Assembly: GCA_011055475.1 (NCBI GenBank)
Contig: DSDH01000696.1
Location: forward strand, 1 to 6,214
Direction of reading: 5' to 3'
DNA length: 6,214 nt
DNA from: Phycisphaerales bacterium
GTDB taxonomy: Bacteria; Planctomycetota; Phycisphaerae; Sedimentisphaerales; Anaerohalosphaeraceae
The notes under the pieces are model-generated. The model made no database searches, was not told where the DNA came from, and saw only the letters and a list, made by a program, of their open reading frames with translations. The translations under genes and the position numbers were made by a program. Of the stretch, positions 1-6,124 are shown piece after piece; position 1 is the first letter of the stretch, and each line of letters begins with the position of its first letter.

Positions 1-1247
1 GAACGGCCGATCACGTCTACGGCCCTACGGTGGTGGAACTGCCCAACGGGGACCTGCTGGCGGCGTGGTTCCAGGGCTCGGGCGAGCGATGGGCCGCTGA
101 CGTGGTCATCATGGGGGCGCGGCTGCCGCGCGGCGGGCGGACGTGGAGCCAGCCCTTCCTCATGGCCGATGTGCCGGGCTTCCCCGACATCAACCCGATC
201 CTTTTCCTGGATGGGCGGCAGCGTCTTTGGCTCATGTGGTATACCGTGATCGCCAATCAATGGGAGACCTCTCTGCTCAAGTACCGCATCAGCACCGACT
301 ACGATGGGCAGGGGCCGCCGGTGTGGACCTGGCAGGAGGTGTTGCACGTCAAGCCCGGCGACCCGGCCGAGCGGGGCATCCAGCCCGAAGATCGCTTCGT
401 TCGTTCGGTGGATCGGCAGGTGGAGGCGTATGGGAAATACCTGTTGGAACTCGCGCGACTGCACGAATTTGGGACGGCTGACGAGGTCCGCACGGCCTGG
501 CAGGAGTGGAGCCGGCAACTCATGGCCAAGGCCCGGGGCGAGGACATGGTCCGCAAGGGCATTCTGGTCGATTCTGCCGGGCAGAGGACCGAGGCGATGC
601 TGGGGTATCCTTACTTTCGGCGTATGGGCTGGCAAACAAAGAACAAGGCCATCCTCCACGATCGTGGGCGGCTGATCGTGCCGTTGTACTCGGATGGATT
701 CAGCTTTTCGCTCATGGCCATCACGGAGGATGGCGGCCGGACCTGGTGGTTCAGCGAGCCGCTGGTCGGGGCCGGGAACATCCAGCCGAGCATCGCACGC
801 CGGGCGGATGGCACCCTGGTCGCTTATATGCGTGACAACGGCCCGCCTCCCCAGCGGCTGCACGTCAGCGCATCCGCCGACGGGGGCCTGACGTGGAGCC
901 CGGTCCGCGACAGCGGGTTGCCGAACCCCGGATCGGGGGCCGATATCGTGACCTTGGCCAACGGTCATTGGGTTCTGGCGTACAACGATACCGAGGAGGG
1001 GCGACGCCGCCTGGCCGTGTCGCTGTCGATGGATGAAGGTAAGACGTGGCCCTTTACGCGCTATCTGGAGAACGACCCGCGCGAGGCGTCCGTGGCCACC
1101 CAAAGCCACTATCCGAGCATTATCCAGGGCCGCGGCGGCGAGTTGCACGTGGTCTACAGTTATCATCGCAACGATCAGCCCGACACCCCAGCCAAGACCA
1201 TTAAATACGTCCGGTTCGATGAGGCCTGGATCCGCGCCGCCCCGTAG
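1..1247 (+). CDS. Sialidase-like (BNR/Asp-box) beta-propeller protein, 5'-truncated by window edge
   Basis: The reading frame is open from base 3 to a TAG at 1245-1247, giving 414 visible residues. The codons before the GTG at 30 (ADHVYGPT) continue the propeller-like sequence TVVELPNGDLLAAWFQGS, so the true start lies upstream of the window. Three Asp-box motifs (S-x-D-x-G-x-T-W type) occur at visible residues about 241-248 (EDGGRTW), 291-298 (SADGGLTW) and 342-349 (SMDEGKTW); a degenerate one, PRGGRTW, lies near 42-48. This fits the BNR_2/exo-alpha-sialidase-like family of six-bladed propellers. A polar, mostly helical stretch at about 114-199 interrupts the blades. The first catalytic arginine and any signal peptide would lie outside the window, so sialidase activity cannot be claimed; other glycan hydrolysis or binding is possible. 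The family call is firm and the substrate unknown. The next gene starts 231 bases downstream, so they are probably separate units. Confidence 0.85.
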   Translation, partial: TADHVYGPTVVELPNGDLLAAWFQGSGERWAADVVIMGARLPRGGRTWSQPFLMADVPGFPDINPILFLDGRQRLWLMWYTVIANQWETSLLKYRISTDYDGQGPPVWTWQEVLHVKPGDPAERGIQPEDRFVRSVDRQVEAYGKYLLELARLHEFGTADEVRTAWQEWSRQLMAKARGEDMVRKGILVDSAGQRTEAMLGYPYFRRMGWQTKNKAILHDRGRLIVPLYSDGFSFSLMAITEDGGRTWWFSEPLVGAGNIQPSIARRADGTLVAYMRDNGPPPQRLHVSASADGGLTWSPVRDSGLPNPGSGADIVTLANGHWVLAYNDTEEGRRRLAVSLSMDEGKTWPFTRYLENDPREASVATQSHYPSIIQGRGGELHVVYSYHRNDQPDTPAKTIKYVRFDEAWIRAAP

Positions 1248-1251
1248 CCGC

Positions 1252-1299
1252 CATCCCGACATGGGATGCACACCCTACTTGCACCGGCGGGCCACCGCC
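1252..1299 (+). other. Two small hairpins after the propeller gene, possible weak 3' end signal
   Basis: Five bases after the propeller stop codon there is a perfect 6-bp inverted repeat, CATCCC (1252-1257) and GGGATG (1263-1268), with a 5-base loop. A second perfect 5-bp repeat, GGCGG (1286-1290) and CCGCC (1295-1299), follows with a 4-base loop. Neither is followed by a T-run, so they are not standard intrinsic terminators. They could stabilise the mRNA 3' end or be chance in GC-rich DNA. The rest of the gap to 1478 shows no RNA gene or convincing -35/-10 pair. Confidence 0.25.
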
Positions 1300-1465
1300 T
1301 GACCGAAGTCCACACGAACTTGGCTGGGCCATCTCCCAAGGCGGAGTGGTCGTCGGCAAGCGAGGGGCCGACACTATGTCCTACGGGGTTAATGCCTGAG
1401 CGGGGTTTTTGCTTGTATCGGCGTGCAGGGAACGGTTCAATGGGCGGCAAAGGTACACCGCGAAA

Positions 1466-1471
1466 GGGAGG
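1466..1471 (+). promoter_or_regulatory. Shine-Dalgarno site of the YbaK-family gene
   Basis: GGGAGG lies 7 bases before the ATG at 1479. It decides the start: the same frame is open back to an ATG at 1266, but that upstream stretch encodes no family-like residues and has no comparable ribosome binding site. Confidence 0.8.
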
Positions 1472-1478
1472 ACAGACC

Positions 1479-1931
1479 ATGACCGTGATCGACTTTCTCA
1501 AGCAGGCGAAGGTGGCGTACGAGGTGCTGGAGCATCCGGCGGCGTTCACGGCCCAGCAGGTTGCGGCCGTGGAGCACGAGCCGGGGCGGTTTGTCGCCAA
1601 GGCCGTGATCGTCAAGGCCGACGGCGAGCCCGTCATGTGCGTGGTGGCCGCCCCGCGGAAGGTGGACCTGGAGAAGGTCCGGGCCCATCTGGGGGCAGGT
1701 AAGGTCGAATTGGCCGAGGAAGCGGAGCTGGGCCGCCTTTTCCCGGATTGCGAGCTGGGGGCCGAGCCGCCGATCGGCAGGATGTACGGGGTGCGCACCC
1801 TCATCGACCGGAGCCTGGAATCGGCCGACCACGTGGTCTTCGCGGCGGGCTCGCACGAAAAGGCCGTTCGGATGGCCATGCCGGACTACCGCCGTGTCGT
1901 TGAGGGCGAAGCGGCCAACGTGAGCGTGTAG
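1479..1931 (+). CDS. YbaK/EbsC family aminoacyl-tRNA deacylase
   Basis: This encodes a 150-residue cytoplasmic protein of the YbaK/prolyl-tRNA synthetase-associated (INS-like) domain family. Characterised members hydrolyse mischarged aminoacyl-tRNAs in trans, for example Cys-tRNA(Pro) or Ala-tRNA(Pro). The start of the protein (IDFLKQAKVAYEVLEHP) matches the family's N-terminal helix and 'y...eHp' strand. FVAKAVIVKADG (38-49) holds the conserved lysine, K41, expected at the active site. GAEPPIGRMYGV (94-105) matches the family's glycine/proline-rich loop. The length is normal for a stand-alone domain, with no fused synthetase. Substrate specificity cannot be read from the sequence. The ATG at 1479 is chosen because GGGAGG precedes it. 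The gene lies alone, convergent with the SGNH-TPR gene across a 32-base gap that has no obvious terminator. Confidence 0.88.
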   Translation: MTVIDFLKQAKVAYEVLEHPAAFTAQQVAAVEHEPGRFVAKAVIVKADGEPVMCVVAAPRKVDLEKVRAHLGAGKVELAEEAELGRLFPDCELGAEPPIGRMYGVRTLIDRSLESADHVVFAAGSHEKAVRMAMPDYRRVVEGEAANVSV

Positions 1932-1963
1932 CCCACCGGCGTGTCATCCTCGTCGGGCGGCGC

Positions 1964-3901
1964 TCAGTCGGACAGACGGATGCCGACGGGCTTGCCGGTC
2001 GGGTTCAGCATCCGGTCCAGGGCGGTACGGGCCGCCTCGAAGTGGGGGTGTTGCTCCAGAATCCGGCGGTACTGGGCGACGGCTTCGTTAGTACGGCCCG
2101 ACTGCGCCAGGGCGTGGGCTAGGCAAAGCCGAAAGTGCGGCCGATTGGGGAAGCGATCCACGACGAAGCCGATATGCTCGGCGGCTTTGACGTAGCGCTG
2201 CAACTGGTACAGTCGCGTCGCGTAGTTGTACCGCAGGTGCCAGTCGTCCGGATGGGCGGCGATGGCGGCGCGGTAGGTCTCCATCGCTTCCTCGAGCCGG
2301 GCCTGATCGAGCTTGGCCATGGCTTGGTCGATGGCCTGCTGTGCCCGGGCCTGGCGCTCGGCGTGGTCAAGCTGACCTGGGAACGGGGGCCGGGCCATCA
2401 TCTGGATCATGGCGGCGGCGGTATTAACCTCGTCCCACGGGGTGTAGGCCAGGCGGGCGGCACATTGGTCGCGGCTCAGGGGCTCCAAGGCACCGGTCGG
2501 CTCAATGGAACGAACCCGTTGAATCAGGCCCACGGCCTGCGTGAAGATCATCCGGGCCAGCTCATGGTCCCCCTCGAACGATGGGTGCACGTGGTCGCGG
2601 AAGGCCTCGTTGCCGGGGATGCCATCGGGACACAGCGGTGATTCGGCCAGGAGCTTCTCGGCATCGAGAAGCCGAACGTGGGGGTGTTCGATATCGGCTA
2701 CGGCCCGGCGCATGATCTCATTAAGGGTGGAATCGGCACGGAACTGCAACGCATCGTAATCGCGGGCCAAGGTATAGTGGTCGTATGCCTCGGCGGTCCT
2801 GCCCGCGGCCAACAGACACCGGGCCGTGCGGAAATGGAGGTCGGCATATTCCGGGTCGATCACCAGGGCCCGCCGGTAGGCGTCACACGCAGCGGGCCAG
2901 TCCTGTCGTTTTTCAAGCTCGATTCCCTGGCTGTAGGCGGCCTGCCACGCCTCAAGCTCGTTTCGCGTCAGGTCCGGCCGGTGCAGCGAGGCCAGGGGCG
3001 GGCAGTCCCGCAGGTTGACCGGCACCGTGAGGACCAACACCGCGGCGCCGCTCTGGGTGGTGGCTTGGCAGATCCGCGAGAGATTGGTCTGAAAATTGTG
3101 GTAGACGGGTTGCCGGCGCGGATCGCTGCGGGCGACTTGATGCTCCCGGAAGAACTCCATTGTCTGGGGTTCCCTCTTGGTCCGGGGCGCATCAGGAGGG
3201 CCGTTGATCGCGATCGCCATGGCTTGGCAGACGCGGGTGGTCTTGAGCCGGTGCAGTGAGGGGATCAGGGCCGGGTGCCGGGCCAGGAAACTCTCGGGTC
3301 CATAGAGGCCGCAGATTTCGTTGTTGCCCATGTAGACGACGAAAAGATCGACCTCCAGGGGCGCGCATTGCCGGGCTATGGGGACGATCATGTGGGAGTT
3401 GATGCCCCGGATCGCGGCGTTGACGACCTCAATACGCTGATCGGGGTAGGCGGCTTCGAGCATGGCCTGCAGGATACGGGCAAAGCCGAAGGCCGGGTCG
3501 GGCGTGCCCATGGCGGCCGATTCGCCCAGGACGACGACGCGGAGGGTCTGTGGGGGCTTGGCCCGGGCCAGAAGGCAGGGATCGGGCGAGCCGGGCGGCG
3601 TGCGATGGTAGAACCACACGAAGCGGTCGTTCGTGGTGACGATTCCGGGCTTGGCCGTCTCAATGAAAAAGGCCGAATCAGAGCCGAAGCCTGCCAGCCG
3701 GAGGGCGATTTCGGCCACAGAAAAGACCAGCAGCGGGACACCCACGGCCAGACCCAGTCGGACCAGCCAGGCCCGTTTGCCATGGAAAAGGCGACTGCCG
3801 AGTGCCACATTGGGGAGCGAACTGGTGGCGGACCTGATGCTCGTCCCCGCACCGCTGGCGCGAAGATGACCCCGTTTCGTCCTTCTCCTGCTCCTGGCCA
3901 C
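1964..3901 (-). CDS. Membrane-anchored SGNH hydrolase with internal and C-terminal TPR repeats
   Basis: The product has 645 residues from the GTG at 3901. A basic N-terminus (SRRRTKR) precedes one hydrophobic segment at about 46-63, suggesting a signal anchor with the rest outside the cytoplasm. SGNH/GDSL motifs occur in order: block I VVLGESAAMG with nucleophile S128, block II glycine G166 (AAIRGINS), block III MGNNE with N194, and block V DHVH with D436 and H439. All catalytic positions are therefore present, which favours an active esterase, acyltransferase or deacetylase, perhaps acting on envelope glycans; the substrate is unknown. Two TPR-like repeats (about 317-384, including AACDAYRRALVIDP) lie between blocks III and V. 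About three more (about 525-632) form the C-terminus. The start is uncertain: no Shine-Dalgarno precedes GTG 3901, and a second GTG at codon 32 is also before the membrane segment. A good leftward promoter lies at 4019-4047. Confidence 0.85.
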   Translation of the reverse strand: MARSRRRTKRGHLRASGAGTSIRSATSSLPNVALGSRLFHGKRAWLVRLGLAVGVPLLVFSVAEIALRLAGFGSDSAFFIETAKPGIVTTNDRFVWFYHRTPPGSPDPCLLARAKPPQTLRVVVLGESAAMGTPDPAFGFARILQAMLEAAYPDQRIEVVNAAIRGINSHMIVPIARQCAPLEVDLFVVYMGNNEICGLYGPESFLARHPALIPSLHRLKTTRVCQAMAIAINGPPDAPRTKREPQTMEFFREHQVARSDPRRQPVYHNFQTNLSRICQATTQSGAAVLVLTVPVNLRDCPPLASLHRPDLTRNELEAWQAAYSQGIELEKRQDWPAACDAYRRALVIDPEYADLHFRTARCLLAAGRTAEAYDHYTLARDYDALQFRADSTLNEIMRRAVADIEHPHVRLLDAEKLLAESPLCPDGIPGNEAFRDHVHPSFEGDHELARMIFTQAVGLIQRVRSIEPTGALEPLSRDQCAARLAYTPWDEVNTAAAMIQMMARPPFPGQLDHAERQARAQQAIDQAMAKLDQARLEEAMETYRAAIAAHPDDWHLRYNYATRLYQLQRYVKAAEHIGFVVDRFPNRPHFRLCLAHALAQSGRTNEAVAQYRRILEQHPHFEAARTALDRMLNPTGKPVGIRLSD

Positions 3902-4018
3902 GGTTCGGTTCTCGAAGGGTAGCGCTCGGTGGTCCGCCGGGGATCCCGCACCTGCACAGGTCCGACTGATCCGCCCCCTGACATGGCGGACGTCCGAGAA
4001 CCGCTTTGCGACGAGTCC

Positions 4019-4047
4019 ATCCTATCCACCCCGAATGGCGTGGTCAA
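4019..4047 (-). promoter_or_regulatory. Sigma-70-like promoter for the SGNH-TPR gene
   Basis: Reading the minus strand, the -35 box TTGACC (4047-4042) is followed by a 17-base spacer and the -10 box TAGGAT (4024-4019). Transcription would begin near 4012, leaving a leader of about 110 bases before GTG 3901. The -35 box matches consensus at five of six positions and the spacing is ideal. It was found by eye and has not been tested. Confidence 0.6.
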
Positions 4048-4097
4048 GCCTCTGTCGGGGTTTCTTCTTATAGAAGCGCCTTGGGGTTCGGCGGGGC

Positions 4098-4122
4098 TTT
4101 TTTTGAATTTTTTGGTTTTTTT
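4098..4122 (+). promoter_or_regulatory. Phased T-tracts, UP-element-like, upstream of the tRNA-Thr/tuf promoter
   Basis: Three runs of T (7 at 4098-4104, 6 at 4108-4113, 7 at 4116-4122) are centred roughly 9 bases apart, close to one helical turn. They cover about -40 to -64 relative to the predicted start near 4162. That is the position where AT-rich UP elements bind the RNA polymerase alpha subunit in strong stable-RNA promoters. They stand out sharply from the GC-rich surroundings. A weak GC-rich inverted repeat just before (AAGCGCC near 4074 and GGC...GCTT near 4090-4100) leaves a terminator as the alternative reading. Confidence 0.45.
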
Positions 4123-4126
4123 GGGT

Positions 4127-4155
4127 TTGCAGGCAGCCGTCTGCGTGGCTATACT
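4127..4155 (+). promoter_or_regulatory. Sigma-70-like promoter of the tRNA-Thr - tuf unit
   Basis: The -35 box TTGCAG (4127-4132), a 17-base spacer and the -10 box TATACT (4150-4155) give predicted initiation near 4162. That is about 110 bases before tRNA-Thr. Both boxes are close to consensus, the spacing is optimal, and T-rich DNA lies immediately upstream. No other good promoter was seen between here and tuf, so tRNA-Thr and tuf are probably co-transcribed and the tRNA released by processing. Confidence 0.65.
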
Positions 4156-4271
4156 CCCGTTTTTGCGATAGCCCCAAGCGTAGGAAATCCCTACAGTTCG
4201 CATGTAGCCGAGGCGCCGGGGCGGTGTTTCCTGAGCCGGGACTCGGTGGGGTAGGGGCGTTTTGGGCCGCT

Positions 4272-4344
<73 letters not shown>

Positions 4345-4450
4345 CAGTGACAGCCATAGGGAGCGCACGGGCCCGAGGCGGTGGGAACGTCGGAGTGTAC
4401 CTTAGCACATAGTCAGGTCAGAGCAGAATTAAGGACTGAGCAGGACATTG

Positions 4451-4477
4451 ATGGCCAAAGTGCCAGGAGGTTACTGA
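4451..4477 (+). CDS. Possible 8-codon leader mini-ORF before tuf (MAKVPGGY)
   Basis: ATG GCC AAA GTG CCA GGA GGT TAC TGA forms a complete tiny frame that ends 3 bases before the tuf ATG, and the tuf Shine-Dalgarno lies inside it. AGGA at 4442-4445 is a weak upstream ribosome binding site. Its first three residues match tuf (MAK). Together with the repeated ACTGAGCA upstream of both ATGs, it looks like a partial duplicate of the tuf initiation region. It may be untranslated; if translated, it would couple to tuf. Confidence 0.25.
   Translation: MAKVPGGY
4465..4471 (+). promoter_or_regulatory. Shine-Dalgarno site of tuf
   Basis: AGGAGGT is a perfect 7-base anti-16S match, ending 9 bases before the ATG at 4481. 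It sets the tuf start and agrees with the conserved MAK...FERTKPHVNIGTIGH N-terminus. Confidence 0.85.
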
Positions 4478-4480
4478 GCA

Positions 4481-5695
4481 ATGGCAAAGGCGGTATTCGA
4501 GCGGACGAAGCCCCACGTCAACATCGGGACGATTGGACACATTGACCACGGCAAGACCACGTTGACCGCCGCGATCACGATGCGGTTGGCGCACAAGGCC
4601 GGGAAGGGAAACATCAAGAAGTTCGATGAGATCGACAACGCGCCCGAGGAGAAGGAGCGCGGCATCACGATCAATACGGCTCACGTCGAGTACGAGACCG
4701 AGAAACGTCACTATGCCCACGTGGACTGTCCGGGCCACGCCGACTACGTGAAGAACATGATCACCGGGGCCGCCCAGATGGATGGGGCGATTCTGGTGGT
4801 GGCGGCCAGCGATGGCCCGATGCCGCAGACGCGGGAGCACATCCTGTTGGCCCGTCAGGTGAACGTGCCTCGGATCGTGGTGTTCCTGAACAAGGTGGAC
4901 CAGGTGGACGACCCCGAGCTGCTGGACCTGGTGGAGATGGAGCTTCGGGAGCTGCTGGACAAGTACGAGTTTCCGGGCGACGAGATTCCGATTATCAAGG
5001 GCTCAGCCCTGGCCGCGATGGAGTCCGAGGGCAAGGACGACGCGGCGTGCGCGTGCGTCGACGAGCTGATGGCGGCGGTCGATGAGTACGTGCCCGTTCC
5101 CGAGCGGGCGGTGGATCAGCCGTTCCTGATGCCCGTGGAAGACGTGTTCAGCATCAAGGGTCGCGGCACCGTGGGCACGGGGCGCGTCGAGCGGGGCGTC
5201 GTCAAGGTCGGCGACCAGGTGGAGGTCGTCGGGCTGTCCGATGAGGTTCGCAAGACGACCGTGACGGGCGTGGAGATGTTCAACAAGACGCTGGATCAGG
5301 GCCAGGCGGGGGACAACATCGGCATCTTGTTACGGGGTGTGGAGAAGAAGGATCTGGAGCGCGGTCAGGTGGTCGCGGCGCCGGGAAGCATTACGCCGCA
5401 CACGAAGTTTATCGCGGAAGTCTACGTGTTGACGAAAGAGGAAGGCGGGCGGCATACGCCCTTCTTCCCGGGTTACCGCCCACAGTTCTTCTTCCGGACG
5501 ACGGACGTGACCGGCGAAGTCAAGATGATTCAAAGCCGCGAGGGCAAGGCGGTCGAGATGTGCATGCCTGGCGACAACATCGAGATGGAAGTGGAAATCA
5601 TCTCGAAGATCGCGATGGAAGAGGGGCTGCGGTTCGCCATTCGGGAAGGCGGCCGGACAGTCGGCGCCGGCGTGGTGACGAAAATCCTCGAGTAG
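4481..5695 (+). CDS. tuf: Translation elongation factor Tu
   Basis: EF-Tu is the GTPase that carries aminoacyl-tRNA to the ribosomal A site. This copy is full length at 404 residues (E. coli has about 394). Domain 1 has P-loop GHIDHGKT (19-26), switch I EEKERGITI (56-64), switch II DCPGH (82-86) with catalytic H86, NKVD (137-140) and SAL (175-177). Domain 2 begins near 215 (FLMPVEDVFSIKGRG). Domain 3 holds the well-conserved HTPFFPGYRPQFFFRTTDVTG stretch and ends REGGRTVGAGVVTKILE. Q126 and the alanine in FAIREGG are as in ordinary EF-Tu at sites linked to kirromycin resistance. Small differences from E. coli are G232 in GTVGTG, a Cys-Ala-Cys at 190-192, and a few extra residues near KMIQSREGKA. 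The gene lies downstream of tRNA-Thr and is followed by a strong terminator. Confidence 0.98.
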   Translation: MAKAVFERTKPHVNIGTIGHIDHGKTTLTAAITMRLAHKAGKGNIKKFDEIDNAPEEKERGITINTAHVEYETEKRHYAHVDCPGHADYVKNMITGAAQMDGAILVVAASDGPMPQTREHILLARQVNVPRIVVFLNKVDQVDDPELLDLVEMELRELLDKYEFPGDEIPIIKGSALAAMESEGKDDAACACVDELMAAVDEYVPVPERAVDQPFLMPVEDVFSIKGRGTVGTGRVERGVVKVGDQVEVVGLSDEVRKTTVTGVEMFNKTLDQGQAGDNIGILLRGVEKKDLERGQVVAAPGSITPHTKFIAEVYVLTKEEGGRHTPFFPGYRPQFFFRTTDVTGEVKMIQSREGKAVEMCMPGDNIEMEVEIISKIAMEEGLRFAIREGGRTVGAGVVTKILE

Positions 5696-5715
5696 GGCGA
5701 TCGAACACAAAGTCA

Positions 5716-5749
5716 GGTGCCGCCGGCGCGGCCGGCGGCGCCCTTTTTT
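5716..5749 (+). terminator. Strong intrinsic terminator after tuf
   Basis: A 12-bp stem, GGTGCCGCCGGC (5716-5727) with GCCGGCGGCGCC (5731-5742), contains one G-U pair and a 3-base loop (GCG). One C and then six T (5744-5749) follow. It begins 20 bases after the tuf stop codon. It should end most tuf transcripts, so rpmG and secE need either read-through or their own promoter; none is clear between 5750 and 5810. Confidence 0.9.
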
Positions 5750-5809
5750 GAGCCTCTTGGCGTGGTGTGGCGGCGCCAGGGGTGTCTGTGTTTCTGAGGC
5801 GAGGGCATC

Positions 5810-5977
5810 ATGGCCAAGGCGCAGAAGCGGGAATACGTGTGGCTGGAGTGCAAGGACTGCGGCAGCCGGAATTACCGGACGGAGGTCAACGTCCAGGGCG
5901 GCACGCCGAAGCTGGAGCTCAAGAAGTTCTGCAAGGCCGAGCGCAAGCGGACGGTGCACAAGATACGGCGCAAGTAG
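5810..5977 (+). CDS. rpmG: 50S ribosomal protein L33
   Basis: This 55-residue basic protein begins MAKAQKREYVWLECKDCGSRNYRTE and ends TVHKIRRK, the typical L33 pattern. L33 is a small large-subunit protein near the ribosomal E site. The length is normal. Of the usual zinc-ribbon cysteines it keeps C14, C17 and C41, but the fourth position is E44 (CKAE where CxxC is expected). It is thus intermediate between zinc-binding and cysteine-free forms. The ATG at 5810 is preceded by GAGG (5796-5799, 10 bases away) and GAGGG (5801-5805, 4 bases away). It lies between the tuf terminator and tRNA-Trp, only 8 bases before the tRNA, so the two are surely on one transcript. Confidence 0.95.
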   Translation: MAKAQKREYVWLECKDCGSRNYRTEVNVQGGTPKLELKKFCKAERKRTVHKIRRK

Positions 5978-5985
5978 GCGGTCAT

Positions 5986-6059
5986 AGGTCAGTAGCTCAA
6001 TTGGCTAGAGCAGCGGTCTCCAAAACCGCAGGTTGGGGGTTCGAGTCCCTCCTGACCTG
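5986..6059 (+). tRNA. tRNA-Trp (anticodon CCA)
   Basis: This 74-base cloverleaf has acceptor AGGTCAG paired with CTGACCT (6052-6058) and D-stem GCTC/GAGC. The anticodon stem GCGGT/ACCGC carries loop CTCCAAA with anticodon CCA at 6020-6022. The T-arm is GGGGG-TTCGAGT-CCCTC with one G-U pair. The discriminator is G6059, the expected tryptophan identity base, and the 3' CCA is not encoded. tRNA-Trp directly upstream of secE is a widespread bacterial arrangement. Confidence 0.97.
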
Positions 6060-6124
6060 GTGACGGATCCAATGGGCAGGACGCACGATGGCCGTGGGTG
6101 GGCGGCCCGGAATCACGGTGACGC

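Larger units (their letters stand above)
3902..4271. other. Divergent intergenic control region
   Basis: This 370-base stretch separates the leftward SGNH-TPR gene from the rightward tRNA-Thr/tuf unit. It holds a leftward promoter at 4019-4047, a 13-base palindrome CTTCTTATAGAAG at 4064-4076, three T-tracts at 4098-4122 and a rightward promoter at 4127-4155. A short leader follows, with a 5-bp hairpin at 4180-4194 (GTAGG, loop AAATC, CCTAC). I see no convincing protein-coding gene; the open frames here are shadows or lack ribosome binding sites. Confidence 0.7.

Noticed and set aside
1266..1478. 71-codon N-terminal extension of the YbaK-family protein
   Set aside because: The extension has no family similarity, while GGGAGG at proper spacing marks ATG 1479 and gives the normal domain length.
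1175..1879. Long minus-strand frame opposite the deacylase gene
   Set aside because: It is a GC-bias shadow with no recognisable motifs, lying antisense to a clear family member.
1932..1963. Possible bidirectional terminator between the convergent genes
   Set aside because: Only short GCCC/GGGC complementarity and no T-run on either strand.
3275..3922. Long plus-strand frame opposite the SGNH-TPR gene (also 2135-2641 and 2678-3259)
   Set aside because: These are antisense shadows of a gene with intact catalytic motifs, and show no domain-like features of their own.
4071..4104. Intrinsic terminator reading of AAGCGCC...GGCGGGGCTT followed by T7
   Set aside because: The stem needs a 3-base bulge, no gene precedes it on this strand, and the T-tracts fit better as promoter-upstream DNA; kept only as an alternative.
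3388..4203. 271-codon minus-strand frame crossing the divergent control region
   Set aside because: It overlaps the SGNH-TPR gene in another frame, has a proline/serine/arginine-rich composition typical of shadows, and would start upstream of the leftward promoter.
5767..6063. Open frame of 98 codons over rpmG and tRNA-Trp
   Set aside because: It is out of frame with rpmG and its end (SVAQLARAAVSKTAGWGFESL) is translated tRNA-Trp.
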